From Thysanoteuthis rhombus (Eukaryota; Mollusca; Cephalopoda; Oegopsida; Thysanoteuthidae): 64,000 bases of DNA. The notes beneath the pieces are model-generated. The model made no database searches. It was not told the DNA's origin and saw only the letters and a program-made list of their open reading frames with translations. The DNA is taken from NCBI GenBank assembly GCA_963457665.1, contig OY735209.1, forward strand, positions 8,506,814-8,570,813. The letters are read 5' to 3'. Positions 33,430 through 45,168 of this stretch are shown here, one piece after another. The position numbers were made by a program, and so were the translations under genes. Numbering within the stretch: position 1 is the stretch's first letter; each line of letters opens with the position of its first letter.

Positions 33430-33790
33430 TTCAGTAACAAGTGTCTATGAAGTCATCAAAAGAAGAAGAAATTAGGCGAATAATCCCACAAGGCTGGGAA
33501 GCTTTCGGTTGAACAAGCTCGACTTTCAAGAACATACAAATCCCACTAGTCCTAAAAAGAGGGGTATAAAACCAATGTATCCTACCGATAGTCATCTATG
33601 GAACCGAAACATGGAACCTAACCAAAAGATTAACCCTCAAACTGATAACAGTGTGACGTACACAGGAAATACTCATGTTCAACCTTACACGAATAGATCA
33701 TGAGACAGCACAGTATATTAACAGTTTGAAAATCCAAATGGTAATGGGCTGGACATGTTGCAAGAATGTCAGACAGTCGCTGATGTGAAT
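33430..33790 (+). mobile_element. RTE-like LINE, C-terminal fragment
   Basis: The plus-strand translation reads, with frame shifts, Val-Ser-Met-Lys-Ser-Ser-Lys-Glu-Glu-Glu-Ile-Arg-Arg, then Gly-Trp-Glu-Ala-Phe-Gly. It continues through a Tyr-Gly-Thr-Glu-Thr-Trp-Asn-Leu-Thr-Lys block (33593-33630) and a GHVARM-like block near 33755. This is the post-RT part of an RTE protein. Relative to the copy at 45690 it lacks about 40 bp before the GHVARM block. Confidence 0.8.
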
Positions 33791-33924
33791 GCGTCTATCG
33801 AAGTCTATAGGCTTAAAAGATCAAAACTGAACTTGATGTTATCCTAACAGACAATAGCAATGTTTGTACCAAACAAAAGAAGGCAATACCTGAAGCTGAA
33901 CAGAAAGGGATTGATAATTGAATT

Positions 33925-34205
33925 TAAAGAGTAGTGACAACAGCCCTTCAGAAATCATATTGTAGGATCTTAGGCATACATCCATTTTCAAATATAGAGA
34001 TTTACGTACATATACATATGTACATGTGTGTGTGTGTGTCCGCGCAGCACACATGTTCTATTGAATACATATATATATATATATGTGTGTGTGTGTATAT
34101 ATATATCGAAATAATGATGAACTGTTTTATTTCACACTTACAGAGTAGAGACAGCAGCCCTTCAGAAATCATATCGTAAGATCTAAGGCATAAATCAATT
34201 TTTTA
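33925..34205 (+). repeat. ~215-bp spaced direct duplication with TA/TG core
   Basis: The segment 33925-33990 ('cagcccttcagaaatcatat') recurs at 34140-34205. Between them are TG at 34025-34038, TA at 34067-34083 and TG/TA at 34084-34107. Confidence 0.75.
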
Positions 34206-34287
34206 AAAATGTATGTATATATACATGCACATCTGTGTCGCGTGTGTGCATGCACCCGTGTATGTGTTTGGGCCAAATACTTTTTTC

Positions 34288-34462
<175 letters not shown>

Positions 34463-34749
34463 ATCACAATTACAATAAAAGGTAACATCAACCCGGACGT
34501 TTTCCTTATAAATGTAATTAATGTATTAATAGCAGAATTCACTTCAGTAAATATTAGATACCATCAGCAAGAGACGAAATCTTTTAATCTTAGTATCATA
34601 TGTACATACATATATACACACACATATTCCAACGAGGTTTTTGCCACCATCGTGTATGAGATCATATCAGCTCCTATCTTATTACAAGCACATCACATAT
34701 ACAACACTCCTATACATTGATAAATACACGCATACACAGTCCACATACA

Positions 34750-34868
<119 letters not shown>

Positions 34869-35589
34869 TATAGATTCCCTGGCTATATATCTGGGTAATA
34901 AATTCTGCATATATTATGAGGAGTTTTTTGCCCCGCCATCTTGTTTACGAACGTATTGATTTGAAGGGTTAATACTTCCGAAATTTGCTCCACCTTGAGA
35001 GGAGGGACCATTGAACATAAATGTAAAAATAGTTTTTTCTCAAAAAAAAAAAAAGGAAAAAAAGACCACTGGAAGCAAAGAAGAGAGAACGGCCATTAGA
35101 ACAGCAGAATGACGGGGTTCGGGGGTTAGGCGTCCTGACATGGTTCGTTTGATGTACTAAAAAAGTGATGGTTTGGGCGTGTATCATAGAAAAGAGATGG
35201 TAATAACGGTCGGGATGAGAGCGGCAGATACGAGTACCGGAAGGCGAAAAGCAATCAATGATATATCAAGCCAATATATTGTTCAACATTGCATGGACTT
35301 TCCGTCGAGTGAACACTTTATGTGATTATAATAGTTCCTGCAAATTCTCTACGGGAACAAATTGAACAATATGTCGAAAAAAAAGGTTTGAATGGCTGGG
35401 TAGTCGGGGCTGCGAAATAGCGATGGAGAGGATAAAAAAAATATCTGTACCACGCATAAATGAATCACTGTAGCCAGCGTATGTAGAAGATCTTGTTATA
35501 AAAAAATGATCAAGAAATTATCTTTAAAAATAAATATTTTATCTAGAATCATCTTTAAAAAATAGATCTTTCACAAATTGAATGCTAGC
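34869..35589. other. unrecognised sequence
   Basis: No gene recognised. A segment at 35456-35490 matches 2163-2200 in part, probably a small dispersed repeat. Confidence 0.35.
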
Positions 35590-35860
35590 ATAAGGTTTGT
35601 TTTTTGGGGTTTTTTTTAGATTGTGCTCAGGGGTGTGTGCATGCATATTTTCAAGGTTGTAGACCCAGAAACGTGATCAGGAGCGTCCGGAGATACACAC
35701 TCACATAGGAAATTATATGGGCACTTAGACATAGACATTTAAAAGGAGAAGAATCTGTAACCCACTTGGATTCTTTGTACAAAAAAGTAGCGAAGTCCCA
35801 ATTGGGCCATGGCACAATGTCTGTGTCAGTCTGGTCCCATATGTGAACGCAAAAACCAAC
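35590..35860 (-). mobile_element. family B copy B4
   Basis: Reverse-oriented copy sharing 'caaggttgtagaccc', 'aggagcgtccgg', 'acacactcacat' and 'gaatctgtaaccca' with B1. Confidence 0.65.
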
Positions 35861-36200
35861 CAAATACTTCATTATTCAGTATCAGTTCCATATATATCAG
35901 AAAGGCTGAGTCAAATGATTTTCACAAATTTAAATCCTAGCACCTATAATAAATTTTAAAGGGAATATCTTTAATTAACTTGACACATTCAAATATTTTA
36001 GCGTACTTGGACGGTTTTAAAGTCTCTGCACTTAGAATGGTGGGGATCAGTTCTGTATGTCAGGAGAGCTGAAGCCGTAGCCAGCGTAAGGGTATTTTAA
36101 TAGTTTGATGTATGCAATGTAAGTGACTGAAGTGACATGCAAAAAAACTTAATGTTTTATAATTTGTCTTAAAGTGTTTAAAGCTGTTGAGCATTTTAGA
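35861..36200. other. unrecognised sequence ending in family H segment
   Basis: The stretch 36110-36195 ('aagtgactgaagtgac', 'gtgtttaaagctgttgag') is shared with 4970-5095 and 52400-52500, each time beside a TA/TG array. Confidence 0.5.

Positions 36201-36294
<94 letters not shown>
36201..36294. repeat. (TA)n-(TG)n array
   Basis: TA at 36201-36260 and TG at 36261-36294. Confidence 0.95.
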
Positions 36295-36296
<2 letters not shown>

Positions 36297-36849
36297 TAGA
36301 CGACCATGTCGTGTACAAATGATATTTATTTGATTAGTTTTGACGATTCGCCAGTTCAGCCTGGCTTCTCCAGCAAAAGTAATGGAGATACATGGAGTTG
36401 TCTGTTATATACAGCACACGTCCCGTTGTGGGCAGGTTTAGGAATTGATAATTGAACTCAATGGAATTGAATTTCTAAAAACTTGGTCAGGGATAGGCTA
36501 TGTGCATTGGTCAACAGAAATGGTATCAAATAATATCACAGCTTTTATGAAATAAAAAGTTGTCTAAATGAGCTCATTCGTACACGACATAGCCTTCTGT
36601 CATTTTATGATATCGGAAAAATTATAATCCATTTCTATACACTGGTAATATACATATAGATGAAATACATACTACAAGTCATGTATAATATTCTGAAAAG
36701 CCTTTATTCTAACGGTGGTAAATACTTGTATAAGAGACAATATATCGATTAAGTACATGATTTTTGTCTGTAACATTGGCATACCCTTGTTTTGCTCTAT
36801 CCAGCTCCTCAGACAATGTAACTTGGCCTTACAATTGTATATATACTAA

Positions 36850-36850
<1 letters not shown>
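36295..36850. other. unrecognised sequence
   Basis: No gene, RNA or repeat recognised. Confidence 0.4.
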
Positions 36851-36895
<45 letters not shown>

Positions 36896-37061
36896 TCTTA
36901 TATCAATTTTTAATAAATTATATATATATAAATAAATTATCATGTATCATATATCCATTTCATATTATATATCCATTTTAATAACTTATATGCTAGTTAT
37001 CATATATATATATATATAAGTTATTAAGAAATAGATACATGATCTGATATATATATATATA

Positions 37062-37123
<62 letters not shown>
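36851..37123. repeat. TA arrays around an inverted repeat
   Basis: TA arrays at 36853-36890 and 37050-37123 enclose a ~160-bp segment whose ends are inverted ('tatcagatcttatatcaattttt' region; 'aagaaatagatacatgatctgata' region). A second inner pair is 'ataacttatatgc/atataagttat'. The fold suggests a small foldback element. Confidence 0.75.
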
Positions 37124-37126
<3 letters not shown>

Positions 37127-38146
37127 TTTGGAAAGTAATTACGTATTTTCAAGTCATAATCGCCGTTTCAAACCTTTCAAACTACAGCAAGCATTCCTTG
37201 CACCAGGATATACTTCACAAATGTTTCTCATTGCCTGCATAGCAGTACTACCCTTCCGAAATTTATACTATAAGCAATAAGCGAATATCTTGCTCTTTAA
37301 AATCTCTATCCTATAACGGGTTAAACTTTACTTTTCACTATAGACGACTCACTGTCGGATAGAAGAGATGATTAACTAAACCCAGGCGTTGTTTTGTACC
37401 ATTCAACACTAGTCTGGCCTTAGTTGGTTAGCTTATAATAAATAGCAGTTAATTACGTAATTACTTTCCGAACATGAAAATGCGTAATTATTCACGGAAT
37501 TTGATACAGAAACATATGTCTGCATAGAAAACCAGACATTATATAAGTATTCATGGTTCGTTTGATGCGTAACAGATTTACGCCTTTCTTGCCGGACGAT
37601 CGGTGTTCGAACCCAGATGAAAACCAGGAATTCAAATGTTTTGTTTTTTTTTTCGTTTTTTATTTTATTCTTGCAATATTGACGAAAATATATCCATCCT
37701 AACCACATTTCCCTCCGTTGGTCTCGTGCAATACTAAACTAATCTTGACGTATCTTAAAAAATAAATACTGGCCATATCTCATATTCAGTAAATAAAAAA
37801 AATAGCTCATGTATCCACAAAAAAAAAATGTCGGTAGATTTCATCAACAGCTGTTGTCGAAGAGAGAAGTGTGGGGGGTGAGAGTTCTATTTATTTTCCA
37901 ACGTTTGGATAAGAGGGGATTATTTCATCGATCGGTCGACTCGTAGAGATATTGATCTGGGCAAGACCAAGAACATCAGCGAGGGACACCAAAAGTTATT
38001 GTTGGACGCAGAAAGCTGAGAGCAGTAATTGAAACGCAGACAATAACAAAAATACAACGGAATATTATTCAAAACAAACGAGCTAATACATTGTTTGGGT
38101 TTGTTTTTGCGTTTTCTTTCAAAAGCCAAATTAAAACAAAAAAAAG
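37124..38146. other. unrecognised sequence
   Basis: At 37598-37612 'ggtgttcgaaccc' is a perfect B box, but no A box lies at tRNA distance on that strand. No gene recognised. Confidence 0.4.
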
Positions 38147-38580
38147 AAACAGGTCTGGTTAGTCACTCGATAGAAACTGTCATGTGACCAACGTCTTTCT
38201 GTGTTGGGGGTGATCAATTAAAGAAATGGAAATGGGTGGGTGATCAATGAATAAGATACTTCTCGTGCTTTGTGTTGGTAAGTGATGAGTACAAAAGTTT
38301 GAATCCCCCCACCTAAAAAAGTGAACTTGAATTTGGCTGGACATAAACAAAGGGACCAATTTAGTACAGTCTTACCTCGCAAATTGAACCCCTTATTGAA
38401 AACCTTTTTTTATGAGGCGGGGGTATAACATAATAATGAGTAAATATTGAAATTTTCAGCGCTTTAGCTCCAATGGCATGGCCTGTACGCGTCATACATG
38501 CATAGTTAAGCAGTCAGCCGGACCAGCTTGAAAACTGGAGAAACTGATGTTGACAGTTTTTGTTGTCGGTTTCCAAAAGG
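38147..38580 (+). mobile_element. family A copy A11
   Basis: Full-length forward copy, one of the best preserved: 'caggtctggttagtcactc' to 'gttgacagtttttgttgtcgg'. The tRNA-like block is 'ctttagctccaatggcatgg'. Confidence 0.8.
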
Positions 38581-38612
38581 GATGCCGACATCGGTAAACA
38601 AGGGAAGCGGAA

Positions 38613-39050
38613 ACTGGTCTGGTTAGTCATGCAATAGAAGCTGTTCCGTAACCAACGTCTTCTGGCAGCATGCTGTATCTGGGGCAGGGGTGATCAATCA
38701 ATTGAAGAATTGGAAAATGGGTTGAAAAAAAAAGATAAGATACTTCTCTCGCCTTCTGTTTGGAGGTTATCCTTATGAGAAGTCTGAATTTTCAAAAAGC
38801 AAATGCGTATACAGCCGTACTAAAAGACCAAACTAGCATAAACTTCCATCGTAAATCGAACCCCCAACTAAAAATATATGTTTAGGGGAAGGTTTTTTTT
38901 TAATACATATTTTCTAGACATAACGAGGAGTTTATGCTTGAATTTTCAGTCTGCGGCTTGTGCGCGTAACACATTCATAGCCAGCTCGCCAGAACCACTT
39001 AAAAATTGAAGAAAACTATGTTTCATCACACTGACAGTCTCTAAAATCGA
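38613..39050 (+). mobile_element. family A copy A12
   Basis: Second full-length forward copy only about 30 bp after A11. The two differ substantially, so this is an old tandem pair or two independent insertions. Confidence 0.8.
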
Positions 39051-39550
39051 TATTAGTCATAGAAATAACCTAAACGTCCTCACTTCTCAGAGAAGCCAGA
39101 ATGTTAATCAAAACGAAAATTATTTTCAAAGACCAAAAAGAGAAAAGAAAATACAGCCAATGTCGGTAAACGAACGAGAAAAGGAGAAAAAAGAATGTTG
39201 GGGGGGATTTTTTTCTTGTTTGTTTTTTCATAAAATTAACCCCAGAACTCTCCACCTACACGAATCGCTTGTCAATTAACTTCTTGCGTCACTAACTGCT
39301 GTCGTTTAGGTATGATAAAAAGGTAAAGTGTTCCGTCATTTCAGAGACGAATCCCATGGAACACGGGGGCCGGTGACCATGTCCCAGTTTCTCCTGTTGC
39401 TTGGTGATCCCTGCCGAGACTTTCACAAGTTTTCATGATCCCTCCTTTGGCAGGATGGAGGTTTACCGTAGCGATACTCTCAAACCGAATAACGCAGCTT
39501 AGAATGTATCCAATGAGTACACAGGGAGCTAGGAATTTCTCACATTCTTC
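39051..39550. other. unrecognised sequence, possibly SINE body
   Basis: Lies on the 3' side (minus strand) of the tRNA-like head at 39552-39620, so part of 39340-39550 may be its body. Confidence 0.3.
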
Positions 39551-39551
39551 G

Positions 39552-39620
39552 TTCATACCGGGAATCGAATCCTGGATTTTCTAGTATGCGAGGCAAACGT
39601 CTAAACATTACACAATTCGA
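39552..39620 (-). mobile_element. tRNA-derived SINE head
   Basis: On the minus strand 'gtaatgtttagacgtttgcc' serves as an A box region, then 'ctcgcatactagaaaatcc' as an anticodon-arm-like stretch, then a B box 'ggattcgattccc'. This is the best-preserved tRNA-like sequence in the window. Unpaired acceptor ends make a functional tRNA gene unlikely. Confidence 0.55.
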
Positions 39621-40379
39621 AAGAACACGTAGAATGAAGACACGAATATTTTTGTTTGGTTTATTCATTCCGTGATGTCATGTAATAGTGACTCACAATA
39701 TAGATCCCCCAAGAACATGAAAGAAATAATGACTGGCAAAAATTATAGTCCTGGCGCAGTAAAATAGCCCTGGAGGAATTTTTAGTCTGACAAATATAAC
39801 CAATTGGACATACAAAGGGGACCTTCAGCGTGTAAGAACATTTCATATAACTCAGCTGGCTTAGATTATTGAAATAAACTGAAATTTGGTATTGGAGACT
39901 TTTCGACGTGGGTGCAACTTTTGCATACATTAAACTATGAAAAGCACCCTTACACTGGCTACGACTACCGCCACCCCTACTTAAAAGGCTGATTGGATGC
40001 AGAAATTCTAAAACAGTATAAACTGGCTCTGTGTTGAGGTAATTGAAAAACATTTCCTTTAAGTTATAGTAGCTAGAAATTAGATTTATGCAAATCAGCT
40101 GACCCCACCTCTATGATATAAATGTAACAGTTACAATATAATGGAGGATATGGCTTGCTTACTGATAACACAAGCTGCGATACTGATGGAGCCCAAGTGG
40201 TGGGCGCCTAATATATTATACGCTGTCTTCATGTTGTCTCATTGTCGCAATTTACGAGGAGCTAGCAGCGGAAAATTTCATTATGTAGGATCGAGACGAA
40301 AAGAATTTTATTACATAAAAATAATTCTAGTACACTAACGCTCTGTTTAATCAGAACTCTTCACGAAAAGAAATATTTT
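39621..40379. other. unrecognised sequence
   Basis: The minus-strand 130-codon frame at 39661-40053 was examined; it has no motif, signal or splice context that supports a gene. The segment near 40255-40315 resembles 41190-41245. Confidence 0.35.
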
Positions 40380-40660
40380 AACCCATCAATTTTCTATGCG
40401 CTTAGGGTCCAGTTTAACCTTATTGAACGGTTCCACTATTGATAGACTACAGTTAGTTCCGTGAACAATTAAGATTCTCATCATCTGTTCTTGTCGTTTT
40501 CTCCTTGGACTTAAATTCCCATGCCTTCGTCAAATTTCATATATCACAATTCCTTTCATCAAAGTTTTTACCGCCTTACAACTTCATTGCATCTTGCTGA
40601 CCTCAAACAGAACTCTCAACCACTCATCCGAGTTGACTGGACCGGCCTATTCAAACAAAT
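40380..40660 (+). repeat. direct repeat, copy 1 (family J)
   Basis: About 280 bp shared with 41785-42070: 'gtccagttta', 'ccgtgaacaattaagatt', 'gtcgttttctcc', 'catatatcacaattcctttc', 'ctgacctc...cagaactctca' and 'ctcatccg..ttgactgg'. Moderately diverged, same orientation, 1.4 kb apart. Confidence 0.75.
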
Positions 40661-41784
40661 AAAGATGTTTTTTCCACGACATTAGATGTAAATGCTTAAG
40701 GAAGGATACTTCTCTAGTTTCTTGCTCCAATGTCATTAATCAAAACGCACATCCATGTTAAATTTTTTATGATACATGCTTTTATTCTCCTCAGAATGTT
40801 TGTCGCCAGTAGCTTCTTCAGCGAGAACGGAGAGAATGAACTGCGTTCTTTTTTCGTTTGTTGAATTCATGTTCGAGAAATTAAGTTCTCACCAAAGGGC
40901 AAGGAAAATTCTGAAGAAAACAAAAGTATGTATCATACAAAATTAAACAACTATGTGTGTTTATAATGATGGTGTCGGGGCATGAAACAAACGGAATATA
41001 ATTTAGCAAATAATACACAGACTCATCAAAGATTTTTGGTTGTAGAAGTCAGCACTCAAAATCAAGTTCAAGTAATGTTTATTAAGAAATGGGAACTTCC
41101 TAATCTTTTTACTTCCATGTGATAATTAAACACTATTCTTAGTGATTTACATATCATACCTTTTCTTCAAATCCCCTTGTGGTCTCAACTCAGGGAGAAC
41201 AAGTAGCGAAGGTTTCATTTCGTAGGTTCGATACGAAAAGACAACCGGAACGAGTTTTTATTTCCTTGGGACGCTGGAATACTGAATGGGGTGCGGGCAA
41301 ACAAGGGGTAGTAGAAAGAGTGTTGGAAGACAAAGGCTGAGGGGGCGCTAAGGGAAAAAATACAAATTGACACCACCTATGGCACATGTCTGAAAATCTA
41401 ACTTCACAAGATGGCTGTTTCGAGTTCAAAGTTTTCTGATTCAAAAAATTCTATTATCTCAACTAAATTATATTATCACATCAAAATCAATATAAATTCA
41501 TCGAACAGTTCCTCTGTAAAATTAACTTTTAGGCATACGACTCAATGCTAACGTAATATCGAAATAGTGCTTCTCATTTTTAATGAAGCATGGCTCAATT
41601 TTTTTTTTTTAATATTGGAATCTAATTTTCAACGTATGATTTTTGGCTGACCGTACGAGAGCGCTGATAGAGTATATGCTCTCATCGTACTGCAGTCTGA
41701 AAAGGTTTACGAAAAACTGCATGATATGAATCCTTGCACACCATTGCACTGCGTGATCAGAATTCTATGCGAAATATATGCATT
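40661..41784. other. unrecognised sequence
   Basis: Contains a second copy (41190-41245) of a short segment also found at 40255-40315. No gene recognised. Confidence 0.35.
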
Positions 41785-42070
41785 CGAATCCATCAGTTTT
41801 CAATGCACGTAGCCCCCTAAGGGATCCAGTTTATCCGTATAGAACGATCCAAAAATTGACAGACGGCAGTCAGGTCCGTGAACAATTCACATATACTTAT
41901 CTCTTTCCAGTCGTTTTCTCACTGAACTCAAATGCCGTTGTCTACGTCAGATCTCATACATCACAATTTCTTTCCCGAGGGTTTCTACCACCTTATAACT
42001 TCATGGCATCGTGCTGACCTCGGTCAGAACTCTCAGCAACTCATCCGCCTTGACTAGGCCGACCTATAAG
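41785..42070 (+). repeat. direct repeat, copy 2 (family J)
   Basis: Partner of 40380-40660. The 79-codon frame here is not conserved in copy 1, so it is unlikely to be coding. Confidence 0.75.
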
Positions 42071-42129
42071 GGAACATCGTGAAGTTACAGCGACCTTTTA
42101 TCAAGTGCCTGTCACAACGAAACTCTGGA

Positions 42130-42215
42130 AGGGAAATGACATAATAAGGAGTAAATGCTCAGAATTCCATTCATCTAACTCCATTGGTGTGGCCCCTACA
42201 TGCGATACATACATG
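42130..42215 (+). mobile_element. family A fragment, copy A13
   Basis: Only the 3' tRNA-like block is present: 'aggagtaaatgctcagaatt', 'ctccattggtgtggcc' and 'gcgatacatacatgcc'. Confidence 0.65.
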
Positions 42216-42287
42216 CCCACTCTAAAGAATTGTTGTAGTCGAAATAAAATTAACGTGTAATACCATTCATGATATTCCACCCACTCC

Positions 42288-42349
42288 CAATAATAATAAT
42301 AATAATAATGATAATAATAATAATAATAATGACAACAATAATAACAATA
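42288..42349. repeat. (AAT)n array
   Basis: Trinucleotide array with occasional G and C substitutions. The 170-codon minus-strand frame over it reads as Tyr runs with Phe-rich flanks and is not recognised. Confidence 0.9.
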
Positions 42350-42756
42350 TTTCAAAAGAAAACTACAACACACAAAAAAGCACTGCAACAAAACAAAATT
42401 GACATCACAGCAACCTTGTTCTGCCCTGAAATGTTGTAAAGAACAGAGATTGGAATGATGAGGAAGGAAAAAAAGGAGAAGAAGAAAAACGGAAATTGTT
42501 TTCCTTCTAAGATTGGCACTAGATGTGGAAACTGCGTTGGCTCGTGTAAACAGAGTGGGGTTTGTATTTGCACATGCGTTGTGTTCATGTAAATCCCTTG
42601 AACCGGACGGCATCTGAACATACGCACATCTGCATGAGTTGGCTAAAAAAAAATTAACGAAAGAAAGACATCAAGTCCATCAAAGTCCTTGATGGACGGT
42701 TCAAGGACAGACAGCTGTTTTCTGTATAACTATACGTAGATATTTAGTTGCGATAC

Positions 42757-42925
42757 ACACACACATACATACATACCTACATACATGCATACATACATAT
42801 GTACGTACATACATACATACATTAATACGAACAGACTACAATGAGTAAAAAAAAAAACATGCATAACACACGTATCTTAGCGGACTTAAATAGCTAGATA
42901 GATAGATAGATGGATAGATAGATGA
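42757..42925. repeat. (CATA)n and (GATA)n arrays
   Basis: CATA units at 42757-42823 and GATA units at 42891-42925. Confidence 0.9.
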
Positions 42926-43938
42926 AATTCAAGTAAGGTTATATCTTTATCGTTTTTTGTATACACAATTAAAGCTAAGCAGGCTGGATTTTTTTTTCTT
43001 ACGTTCACTGCATTTATTTCGATAGGGGTCCAATTTTGTTATAGCATTCATGAAATATTATGTGTGAATGAAAAAGTGTTTTTCCTACGAAAACTGCAAT
43101 GTAAATTAAACCGATTTTCAACAAAAACCTAATGTATCAATTTTAACAACTATTTACCTCCATGAGGCACATGAAATTGTCCATTTACTATTCTAATATT
43201 AGGATGCCAGTCATCAAAAAATTAACAGCCACAGAAAAGTTTAAAACGAATCATGATTGTTACTAAAAGTCACTGTCATAAGTACGATTTTTATTCAAGT
43301 TAAATCATTGCTACAATATACTTGAAAACAACACCTGATTTACCAACAATTTTTATCAACTCTAGCTGAAAATATCCACTCAGAGATCAGTTATCCCTAA
43401 CTGTATGGAGTTTATGACCGAAAAACCACGAGCTAATTGATGGTTTTGTGTTTTACGGTCGTAGGCTCCAGATAACAGATTTTTGCCCGGAATGCGGATC
43501 TTTTCAGCTAATAGAGATAAAATAAATCAAAAACAACATGTATCGGTAACTTATGAAATACAACAAATAAAATATAGCTATATCTACTTCGATAAATATT
43601 GAACACTGTGATTAAATATCATCAACAACTGATAAAGTCTGTTTTTTATTTCTTTTCTTTTTGTTTTGATATTCATACAAATTGAAAAAACATTATGAAC
43701 TATATCTGTGTGGGTGTGTGTTTCTGAAGGTTACTGGAGTCTCCCACCAGTTTCCCCCACACTCCTCAGCTTGAATGCGTCAGTCGTTTGGGGACCTCTA
43801 CCAGAAAACAGTCTTTTCACAGGCGGTCCCAGCAGAGCAAGTTGTCTACGACCGATTGATAACTTATGCCACTGAGAGTTAAAGCCAGAGGAGGTTAGAA
43901 AAGATAACTGTGCGGAAAAAAATCGAATTTTCCACGGA
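42926..43938. other. unrecognised sequence
   Basis: No gene, RNA or repeat identified. Confidence 0.4.
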
Positions 43939-44002
43939 GAGAGAGAGAGAAGGAGGGTGTGAGAGAGAGAGAGAGAGAGAGAAGGATGGTGTGAGAGAGA
44001 CG
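43939..44002. repeat. (GA)n array with 'aaggagggtgt' interruptions
   Basis: Two GA blocks each followed by a similar 'gaagga(g/t)ggtgtgagagaga' segment, giving a two-unit compound minisatellite. Overlapping frames are Ser-Leu runs. Confidence 0.85.
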
Positions 44003-44165
44003 AATGAGTAGACACATTGGATCCATACGGGAAATGCTTGAGGATATCTCTGTGAGTTCCGTCCCGTGGCATATCGCCAGTAAGATATCAGCCAAGATGA
44101 TGAGCAGAAAAAACCACACATTCGTGAGGCCTGCTCAATATGTAATAATAATATATTTATCTACT

Positions 44166-44236
44166 CAGCGAAGCTCAGTCGCTTGGTCTGGCACAAGGCC
44201 ACGGTAGTGCAGCACCCATCATATTCGAACTCGGTA
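44166..44236 (+). mobile_element. possible tRNA-like SINE head
   Basis: 'aagctcagtcgct' and 'atattcgaactcg' lie about 50 bp apart, as in an A box and B box. The remaining tRNA arms do not fold well. Confidence 0.3.
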
Positions 44237-44407
44237 TAATCTGCGATTTTATATAACTTACAGAAAAGTATCGGGCATTTTTAATGAAAAGAATTCTGAT
44301 AATTCAGGACTGATCTCTTTCATACTTCTGAGGCGTTTTTAGTGATCTGAATGATTGAACATCCAAGGTACTAAACTGGCTACCTTAGGTGGATGGTTCA
44401 CTGCCAC

Positions 44408-44477
<70 letters not shown>

Positions 44478-44661
44478 GATTGTGGATTCGCTACACAAAC
44501 CAGCTCATGTTTCTGCCCTCTCATGGCCTCATCTGGCTCTACTCCATGTGTAGATTGTTGCATGTATTGAGCACTCTATGAAATAAATCCATTGCATTTC
44601 AGAAATGGCTTTACATTAGTGATATATTATTATATGATATTATACTGCTAGCCTGATTTGT

Positions 44662-44757
<96 letters not shown>
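44408..44757. mobile_element. family D copy D1 between two TA arrays
   Basis: TA arrays at 44408-44474 and 44666-44757 bound a ~190-bp family D unit. It has a hammerhead-like segment (44484-44540), a 'tattgagcactctatgaaataaatcc' region and a tail ending 'ctgatttgtacaata'. The tail matches 54310-54395 and, inverted, 59760-59820. Frames across the arrays are spurious. Confidence 0.7.
44484..44536 (-). ncRNA. hammerhead-like motif (family D, D1)
   Basis: On the minus strand CAGATGA (consensus CUGAUGA, one change) precedes a short GCC/GGC stem II. GAAAC follows, then a variable stem III and GTA before GCGAATCC. Stem I pairing is weak, so this copy looks inactive. Confidence 0.35.
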
Positions 44758-44759
<2 letters not shown>

Positions 44760-45168
44760 TATTGTGAATAATAGGGTGAGGTTTATCCTACTTAATGGTG
44801 ACTTGGTAGACAATACTGGAAATTCGATTTAGGAAAATAATTATTTTATTCGCGTTGACATTTTTCGGATGCAATTCATCTGTTATCTGTAGGTGAAATA
44901 AGAAACATAGACGAAAGATGAGACAAGATTTTGAGTGGATAGGGAGTGAGGGGATCATGTGGGGGTTGAGTTTTGATTGTAGTTTTTATTTGTGACGGTG
45001 AAAAAGGGGTTGCTTGTTTCGGTGTCAGAGTAAAACAAAGTGAGAGCAAGGCTGTGTGGTTGAGTGGTAATAGGTCGATGTTATTTGTGTATAAGTCAAT
45101 GAATGTTAGTAAGCGTGTAATTCAGAATAATTGTGAATGTGTGTACAGAGTATTTATTGTTTTTGAAG
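44758..45168. other. unrecognised sequence
   Basis: No feature recognised except the left boundary of the RTE copy that follows. Confidence 0.4.

Noticed and set aside
37595..37615. Perfect B-box sequence suggesting a tRNA gene
   Set aside because: No A box at a suitable distance on the same strand and no cloverleaf arms.
39661..40053. 130-codon minus-strand frame
   Set aside because: Longest non-repetitive frame in its area, but composition is ordinary and it has no recognisable motif, signal peptide or splice support.
42101..42627. 170-codon minus-strand frame
   Set aside because: It runs through an AAT array (Tyr repeats) and Phe-rich flanks and overlaps a family A fragment. No domain.
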